Assembly (NCBI GenBank): GCA_000729835.1
Contig: JFHB01000013.1
Location: 1 to 64,000, forward strand
Direction: 5' to 3'
DNA length: 64,000 nucleotides
DNA from: Atkinsonella hypoxylon
Lineage: Eukaryota; Ascomycota; Sordariomycetes; Hypocreales; Clavicipitaceae
Position numbers and translations under genes: made by a program
Notes under the pieces: model-generated
The model's input: the letters and a program-made list of their open reading frames with translations, nothing else
Told to the model about the DNA's origin: nothing
Databases searched by the model: none
Shown: piece after piece, positions 57,406-64,000 of the stretch
Numbering within the stretch: position 1 is the first letter of the stretch
Layout of the letters: every line of letters starts with the position of its first letter

Positions 57406-57499
57406 CTGCTGCCTGTAAGCCTGCTCATCACATTCCATCACCTACGCACTCCCCGCGTGACTTCCTTATCACACGTTGTGTCTTTTTCGAGTGGCAACC

Positions 57500-60400
57500 A
57501 TGGGCGTCAAACGGGTTGATGAGGTGCGGCATCATGTTTCTGGTCAGGCCAACAAGCCCATGACTGCTCCTGCACATGCATTGAAAATTCAAGAAGTTGT
57601 GGAGCAGCTTTCGGCCGATGTTGAGGTCGGCTTGAGTACTGAAGAAGCTGCCAAACGCCTGGAGGAGTATGGAAAAAATGAATTTGGAGAGCAGGATGGA
57701 GTTCAACCTCTCGAAATCTTCTTTGGCCAAATTGCCAATGCCTTGACGCTAGTAAGTTGTCCTGATTGTCAGATGCATCACAGCTAGTTACGGGAAGATC
57801 TTCGTCTGACCATATTGAAAACAAAAAAGATCCTCATATTAGCCATGGTCGCTTCTTTTAGTATTCAATCATATATTGAAGGCGGCGTCATCAGTGCTGT
57901 CATCCTTCTCAACATTGTTGTTGGTTTTATGCAAGAGTTCAAGGCAGCCAAGACCATGGACTCTCTTCGCTCCCTGAGCTCCCCGACTGCACAGGCAATT
58001 CGTAACGGTAACAACGAGACCGTTGTTACCGCCGAGATTGTCCCTGGTGACATGGTCGAACTAAAGACCGGGGATACAATTCCCGCCGATATTCGTCTTG
58101 TCGAGGCTGTCAACTTCGAAACCAACGAGGCATTGTTGACTGGAGAATCGCTCCCTGTCCGCAAAGAATCTATTTCGACGTTTCCTGAAGACACTGGCGC
58201 TGGCGATCGTCTCAACATTGCCTACAGCTCCTCCACCGTCACCAAAGGGCGAGCTCGCGGTGTCGTATTTGCCACAGGACTTTACACTGAAATCGGACAG
58301 ATCGCCGCTGCTCTTCGCAGTAAAAGTTCCTATCGCCATGGACCCAAGCGACGCGAGGATGGAACCACTTCTTTCAGGAGGTATCTCCAGGCCTGGACCT
58401 TGACACTCTCGGACGCCGTTGGGCGATTTCTCGGTGTCAATGTTGGTACTCCCTTGCAGAGAAAACTTTCGAAGCTCGCGTTGCTCCTCCTTGGTACAGC
58501 CATCGTGTGCGCCATCATCGTCTTGACTGTCAACAACTTCGACACCAGACAAGAAGTTATCATCTATGCTGTTGCTACTGGCTTGTCCATGATTCCAGCG
58601 TCGCTTATCGTTGTTCTCACCATTACCATGGCTGCCGGAACGAAGCGCATGGTCCAGCGCCATGTCATTGTCCGCAATCTCAAAAGTCTCGAGGCGCTTG
58701 GTGCGGTTTCTAGTAAGCGGCACATCCCTGTATATTCCATCAATCGCTTAACTTGCTCGTAGATATCTGCTCGGATAAGACTGGTACTCTCACTCAAGGT
58801 AACATGATTGTCAAGAAAGCATGGATTCCCGGTCGCGGTACCTACTCGGTTGAAGCTACTAGCGAGCCGTTCAACCCAACCGTTGGTAAGCTTGACCTTA
58901 ATTCCGCGGAACCCAAAGACATCGACTTCCGCGGTAGAAATGCCGATGGTGAGCCTCTTAATGGTATCGATGCTGTTGCCAAGGATACCCTCCTTCGCGA
59001 ATATCTCAACATTGCCTCGCTTGCCAACCTTGCATCCGTTATCAAGGTAAAAGATGAGTGGCATGGCCGCGGCGACCCTACTGAGATCGCTATCCAAGTG
59101 TTTGCCTCGCGATTTAATTGGAACAGACTTCGTTTGTCCGGCAGTGATGACGCCGCCTGGCGGCAGATTGCCGAATTCCCATTTGACTCGGATGTGAAGA
59201 AGATGTCTGTCATATTCGAGAACAAGGAATCCGGAAAGCAATGGCTATTCACCAAAGGTGCTGTCGAGCGTCTGCTCAGCTCCTGTTCGCGCTATGCTGT
59301 CGGCGACGAGGTCAAGGACCTGTCTGAAAGTATCAAGGATGGTGTGCTCAAGAATATGGAGGCCATGGCCCGCCTTGGTCTCCGCGTTCTAGCCTTCGCT
59401 AGTCGAACAGACATTCCGAATGTGAGAGACAATGAAGCTGAGCTCGAGCGTGGCAATTTCGAACGAGATCTAACATTCCGTGGTCTGATCGGTCTCTATG
59501 ATCCACCTCGCCCTGAATCAGCCCCTTCTGTCCAGAAATGCCATGAAGCTGGTATCAGCGTTCACATGCTGACAGGCGATCATCCGGAGACTGCACGTGC
59601 CATTGCTCTTGAGGTCGGAATCTTGCCCTCCAAGATGAACGAGATTGCAAGTGATATAGCCAAGACTATGGTTATGGCAGCATCTGATTTTGACAAACTA
59701 ACTGACCAGGAAATTGATGACCTCCCTCTTCTTCCTCTTGTTGTTGCGCGCTGCGCTCCGCGGACCAAAGTCCGCATGATCGAGGCTCTCCACCGTCGAA
59801 AATGCTTCGTTGCAATGACTGGAGATGGTGTTAATGACTCTCCCAGCCTGAAGCGTGCAGATGTCGGCATTGCTATGGGCCAAGCTGGTTCTGATGTCGC
59901 CAAAGAGGCTTCTGACATTGTGCTTACGGATGACAACTTTGCCTCTATCCTGAACGCTGTCGAGGAAGGCAGACGCATGTTTGATAATATTCAGAAGTTC
60001 ATTCTTCACGTACTTGCGGAGAACATTGCGCAAGCCTTCACATTGCTGATCGGTCTGGTCTTCAAGGACAAGCGTGGCATTTCGGTGTTTCCGCTCGCAC
60101 CTGTCGAGATCCTGTGGATTATCATGATCACTTCTGGCATGCCGGACATGGGCCTCGGTTTTGAGGTTGCGGCGCCGGATATTATGCAGCGGCCACCCCA
60201 GAATGTGAGTATGTTCCGTCGAGGCCATCTTGAACGGGTTAAAAGAAAACTCATAATACTAAAATGTTATGCCTATTTTAGTTGGAACAAGGCGTCTTCA
60301 CTCCGGAGTTGTTACTAGACATGATGGTGTACGGTTTATGGATGTCAACTTTATGCCTAATGTCCTTCTTCCTCGTCCTGTATGGATTCGGCAACGGGGC

Positions 60401-60965
60401 AGATGATCTCGGCGACAACTGTAACGATACATACTCCGAGGAATGTCACGTTGTATTCCGCGCCCGCGCCACCACGTTCGCCTGCCTGACCTGGTTTGCA
60501 CTCTTCCTCGCATGGGAAATGGTCAATATGCGCCAATCATTCTTCCGCGTGCAGCCAAAAAGCAAGAAGTACTTTACACAATGGATCATCCATGCCTGGC
60601 GTAACAAGTTCCTCTTCTGGTCCATCGTGTCAGGTTTTATCACCATATTCCCCATCATCTACATTCCGGGCCTTAACACAATCGTCTTCAAGCACGCCGG
60701 CATCAGCTGGGAATGGGGCATTGTCTTCACCGAGGCCTTTCTCTTCTTCCTGGGCATCGAGTCTTGGAAGTGGGCCAAGAGAGTGTTCTTCCGTCGAAAA
60801 GCTAGAAGTTCGACGCGCAACACGGATAGTCTCGAGACGCGTGTTTTTGGCCATTACTTCACCAATGGAGCTGACAGCGACGAAGAAGTGGTCGACAGCG
60901 AAGCAAACTACCAGACGAACGTGCGTGCTCGTGACGCTGGCCAGACCACCCAGGTCGCCCGATAA
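57500..60965 (+). CDS. ENA1: ENA-type P-type Na+/K+ efflux ATPase (class IID)
   Basis: There are four exons: 57500-57751, 57830-58712, 58763-60204 and 60282-60965. The product has 1,086 residues. The N-terminal cation-ATPase domain ('LSTEEAAKRLEEYGKNEF') is followed by membrane segments from residue 85. The actuator TGES lies at about 188-191, and the phosphorylation site CSDKTGTLTQ has its Asp at 383. 'KGAVERLLSSC' and 'MLTGDHPETA' come next, and the hinge GDGVNDSPSLK starts at about 732. C-terminal membrane segments include 'FPLAPVEILWIIMITSGMPDMGLGFE'. These wordings fit fungal ENA sodium pumps rather than Ca2+ (PMR1) or H+ pumps. Such pumps expel Na+ (or K+) across the plasma membrane at high salt or alkaline pH. 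The start ATGGGCG has a good context (CAACCATGG). All splice sites are GT..AG. Confidence 0.94.
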
Positions 60966-62745
60966 CATGAGGGAGAACCGGGAAGATTCGTCATAAACAT
61001 GGAACATGCATGCTTGCACAAAAGGAATTGATTCTGCTGCTGCAGCTTTGTAGACGGTGGGTGCGCCTCCTGATCCACTGTATTAAGATGGTGAATGCAG
61101 GCGTAAGTACGGTAAGAGACTGCTGACGCACCCGGGTGGTGAAAACGAGAAGCATGTGTTCTCTGCGACGACGACGACTTGCGTGCATATGCTGCGATAA
61201 GATGTGTCACTCTGCGGAGCTACAGCATCGAGCTCTCTAATTCCGCCGCGACAACTCATTCTTGAAATCCTTATAAACTGTGTCCATATATAGGAAGGGG
61301 AGCAGAAACGAGTGTATGTTGGCGAACTGGGTACCACATTTTGAGGGCTCTGGTGGTCTTGAAGGCGCCCGAGTCTCGACTCAATTCTATGTAGGTCTAG
61401 CAAATTTTGATACATATTCTGAACGATGTTTTCAGGACTAGCAAGCGAAAAAAAGTCAATTCGTAAAACAAGCTTCTTATCTATATATCTACTTGCGTGC
61501 GTTCTGCCACCATGCAAGATCTCTGTATGCCTAAAGTTTTGACCGCGTCAACGTCATCTCAAGATGACATCGGTTGAGTATCCTACGAAGCACATGCAAT
61601 GTAATCAAGTGTAATGCATGCGACTTTCACTCCCCTTTGTCTCGGTATGTGGCCACATTTGACAATCTCTGACCGCTAGGTCACGTTCCCTCGGAAAGCA
61701 TCCTGTATTTGATACGCTATGAGGTTTTAATCTCAAGAACAGCATATCAAGTAGCAGTCAAGGGAAACAGCCAGATCCCACAACGGCCTTCTTCCCTGCC
61801 AATCGGGATGACTTGATACCGCCGACAGTGATGCCTCAGGTCGGAAGATGGAGCGAAAAGAAAAGAAAGAAGCTGTCGGAGATTTTTTAGGGTATCTAAA
61901 TTGCCGGGTCGAGGCAAGGGGCGTCTGTGCGGGACATCCGAGAAAACAGGGTTTTCTTGATGAGTCACGCTGGTGGCTGACCGACTTGATTGCTCTTGTT
62001 TGTTCTGCATCAAATGATTCTGACGCCGGGGGGCCGGAGGGGTATGAACTCAAATCAAATAAAGAGATAGAGAGTCTGGCCTACAGCCCAAGCGAGGTTT
62101 TGCAACTAAACGATACACTTTGTCTGGGCTTCACGACGTGTGCGGTGGCGTGCCCCATTAGACTGACTGCAGGCTGACTCAGGCTTGCCCCGCCAATCCG
62201 CGCGCGTGGTGTGCGTCATTCGTCATTCCACACCAGACCAGTCTGGCCTGGCTGCCTGGGACGTGACCCCGGACATGGATGCGCTCCCTGTTTGCTCGCT
62301 AGCCCCGCTTTCGCTTCCATCATGAACCTGAACCTGGACCTCATCAAAAGGCACTGGCTAACTACAGGTCCGTATTATCAGATGCCTTTGTTCCAGGTCT
62401 TCTTATCCATCTCAATCCACCTCCGTACCCGCGCGTCACTTCTGTTACTCTCTCACTCTCTCACATCCTCAATCTGCCCCGCCAGCCCTACGCAGTCGAC
62501 ATCATCGTGAGCCCTTTCTTTGCTCATCACGGGTAGTCCTCTCAAGCGCCTACCACATAGTTCTGCTCACCCCGCAGATCCCAGCCTTGACAATCAGTCA
62601 CCTGCAAGTTGGACGTTGGGTGGTAGCACAACATCTGGCTCTAGCTCGCATATTTCTTGATACGCAGCTACCTCTTTCTGGGCCCGTCTGTCGCCCCTGA
62701 TACAATCCAATTTGACATTTCAAGCTACCAAAGAAACCCTTCATC
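60966..62745. other. Intergenic, no supported gene
   Basis: This covers the 3' flank of the ENA ATPase and a CT-rich leader of the next gene (62400-62745). Frames at 61083-61517 (-), 61848-62177 (+) and 62211-62510 (+) show no motif and overlap frames on the other strand. Confidence 0.5.
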
Positions 62746-63540
62746 ATGGCTTCCGCGGTTGAGCGATCGCCGATACACCCCCCTCCAGGACATGATGCCA
62801 AACGCCCAAAGGGTATTCTAAAGCATACCTCGTCGCACATATCATCGTCCACGGCACCGTCAGCAGTCTCTCCACGACAAGGACGTGAGAGGTCTATGTC
62901 TGGCAAAGAAATCACTCTTGCTAACACGCAACTAAACGCTGGACACCGTAGATCATCTTCGGCTGCTCGACCTCTAGGCTCGCGCCGCTCTTCCACCCAC
63001 GATCCAGACGGCCAGGAGTCATCACAACGCCTCAAGTGGGATGAGGCGAACCTTTACTTGACGGAACAGGAACGTACCTCTACTATGAAAATTACCGAAC
63101 CCAAGACTCCCTACGCCAAACACTATGATCCGTCTGAGGACCCATCTGACGACGAGGATTATCTGGGAGGTGGTAGTTCCATCGAGAAAGCCGCAGGTAG
63201 GCGTGCTGAGGATGACATACCGGGACTAAGCTTAGGCGATCCGGAGGAAGAGATTACAGAAGCAAGCATTTCGACAAGCGTGCGCCAACCCTCCGAAAAG
63301 ACGGTTCATGTTGATGATCAAAGTTTCGCCCCATCCGCCGAAGAAGAGGTGGCGGGACTTTCACCAGAAGAACGCGAAAAGCACCGAAAATTCGAAGTTG
63401 CCCGCAAAAAACACTACGACATGCACAACGTCGCGCAGCTCCTTGGTGCTCCGCAATTCATCCCAGACGACGACGACGACGATGATGATGATGATGAAGA
63501 AATGCCCTCAGTGCCTCCATTACCGAATGGCTCGCCTTAG
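62746..63540 (+). CDS. GLC8: Protein phosphatase-1 modulator, inhibitor-2/Glc8 family
   Basis: This is a single exon of 264 residues. Three inhibitor-2 signatures occur in order: KGILK at about residues 22-26 (PP1-docking), 'RLKWDEANLYLTEQERTSTMKITEPKTPY' (residues about 94-122, with the phosphorylatable Thr in the PKTPY context), and 'RKFEVARKKHYDMHNVAQLLG' near the C-terminus, the HYx(M/N) region that contacts the PP1 active site. The end is a run of Asp/Glu followed by a Pro-rich tail. Glc8/inhibitor-2 binds type-1 phosphatase and, once phosphorylated on Thr, promotes its active form. The start ATG has the context CATCATGG. The protein is otherwise disordered and Ser-rich, as usual for the family. 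Confidence 0.92.
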   Translation: MASAVERSPIHPPPGHDAKRPKGILKHTSSHISSSTAPSAVSPRQGRERSMSGKEITLANTQLNAGHRRSSSAARPLGSRRSSTHDPDGQESSQRLKWDEANLYLTEQERTSTMKITEPKTPYAKHYDPSEDPSDDEDYLGGGSSIEKAAGRRAEDDIPGLSLGDPEEEITEASISTSVRQPSEKTVHVDDQSFAPSAEEEVAGLSPEEREKHRKFEVARKKHYDMHNVAQLLGAPQFIPDDDDDDDDDDEEMPSVPPLPNGSP

Positions 63541-64000
63541 GCCAACCGGGCTGAGAAAGATAGGTAGAAGGAAGGGGTCAAGCACAGCCCGAGATGTCAT
63601 TATATAAGAAAAGGAGGAGACTATTTCAGGTGGACTATCTTGCCTGTTTCCTGCCACGGCACGGAGTCTGAGTTGATGTCTTTACCTTCATTTCGTCCGA
63701 TATCCCTCGGCTGTCAGCCAGAGGACGGTCAGTCTCCATCTCCCACTGGCCTTCGCCCACTGTCTTTACCATCATTAAGGAGTATTGTATCGTTAAATGG
63801 ACAAACCGAAGCTGTGGACCGCCATCTTCGTGAAGCTGCCATCATTCCACCTTTGTCGGTTGCGTCATCAGGCCCTTCAGCGCGCAGGCGAATCAGGCTT
63901 CTAAAACACAGATACTGTCCCGCCAAACCACGCCATGATAGGCATCGACCTGTATTTCCCTGAGCAATCAAAAGACGATGCATCATAAGAAATGCTGGAA
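63541..64000. other. 3' flank of GLC8, no supported gene
   Basis: Frames on both strands at 63640-63986 overlap and are motif-free. The window ends here, so a gene beginning just beyond could own part of it. Confidence 0.4.

Overview
The window looks like a piece of a filamentous ascomycete nuclear genome, most likely a Sordariomycete and plausibly Hypocreales. Genes carry short GT..AG introns (about 50-220 nt), often with CTAAC-like branch points. The gene set is fungal (Opi1, Uve1, ENA-type Na+ ATPase, SPX-EXS exporter, Glc8). The retroelements show the CA-to-TA / TG-to-TA decay typical of repeat-induced point mutation (RIP). I cannot name the genus from sequence alone.

Positions 1-18,319 are an extremely AT-rich, TpA-saturated transposon island with no intact host gene. 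It can be resolved into a nest. A decayed Gypsy/chromovirus relic (integrase plus chromodomain) is interrupted by a solo LTR (991-1689, TSD ACTAT) and by a full-length Copia element on the + strand (1858-8168, two 315-bp LTRs, TSD AAATT). Next come a truncated LTR (9690-10338), a 148-bp unmutated spacer, and a second full-length Copia element on the - strand (10487-18319, two 700-bp LTRs, TSD ATAAC, primer binding site of the half-tRNA-iMet type). The island ends exactly at that last LTR.

From about 18.3 kb on, the DNA has normal composition. Genes in order: a short-chain dehydrogenase (-); a vacuolar M18 aminopeptidase (+); a SYG1/XPR1-type SPX-EXS phosphate exporter (-); a broken aldo/keto reductase (-); a secreted type-B carboxylesterase (-); a secreted LVIVD / choice-of-anchor-B-like protein (+); the phospholipid-synthesis repressor Opi1 (-); the AP-1 clathrin adaptor mu subunit (+); an unknown protein (-); an Rkm4-like SET-domain lysine methyltransferase (-); UV-damage endonuclease Uve1 with a likely mitochondrial presequence (-); an ENA-type P-type Na+ ATPase (+); and the phosphatase-1 modulator Glc8/inhibitor-2 (+). 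These are mostly unrelated housekeeping genes and not a cluster. SYG1 and ENA are both ion/phosphate transporters, but nothing ties them into one pathway.

Several intergenic gaps (28.9-30.4, 32.7-35.6, 40.2-45.4, 48.7-50.8, 54.9-57.5 kb) lack recognisable genes but hold small non-autonomous repeats: two MITE-like inverted-repeat elements, a retroposon-like insertion with a 14-bp duplication, and dispersed repeats shared between 33.7, 42.4 and 56.8-57.4 kb. The 57-kb copies sit directly upstream of the ENA ATPase. I found no CRISPR, rRNA or convincing tRNA gene.
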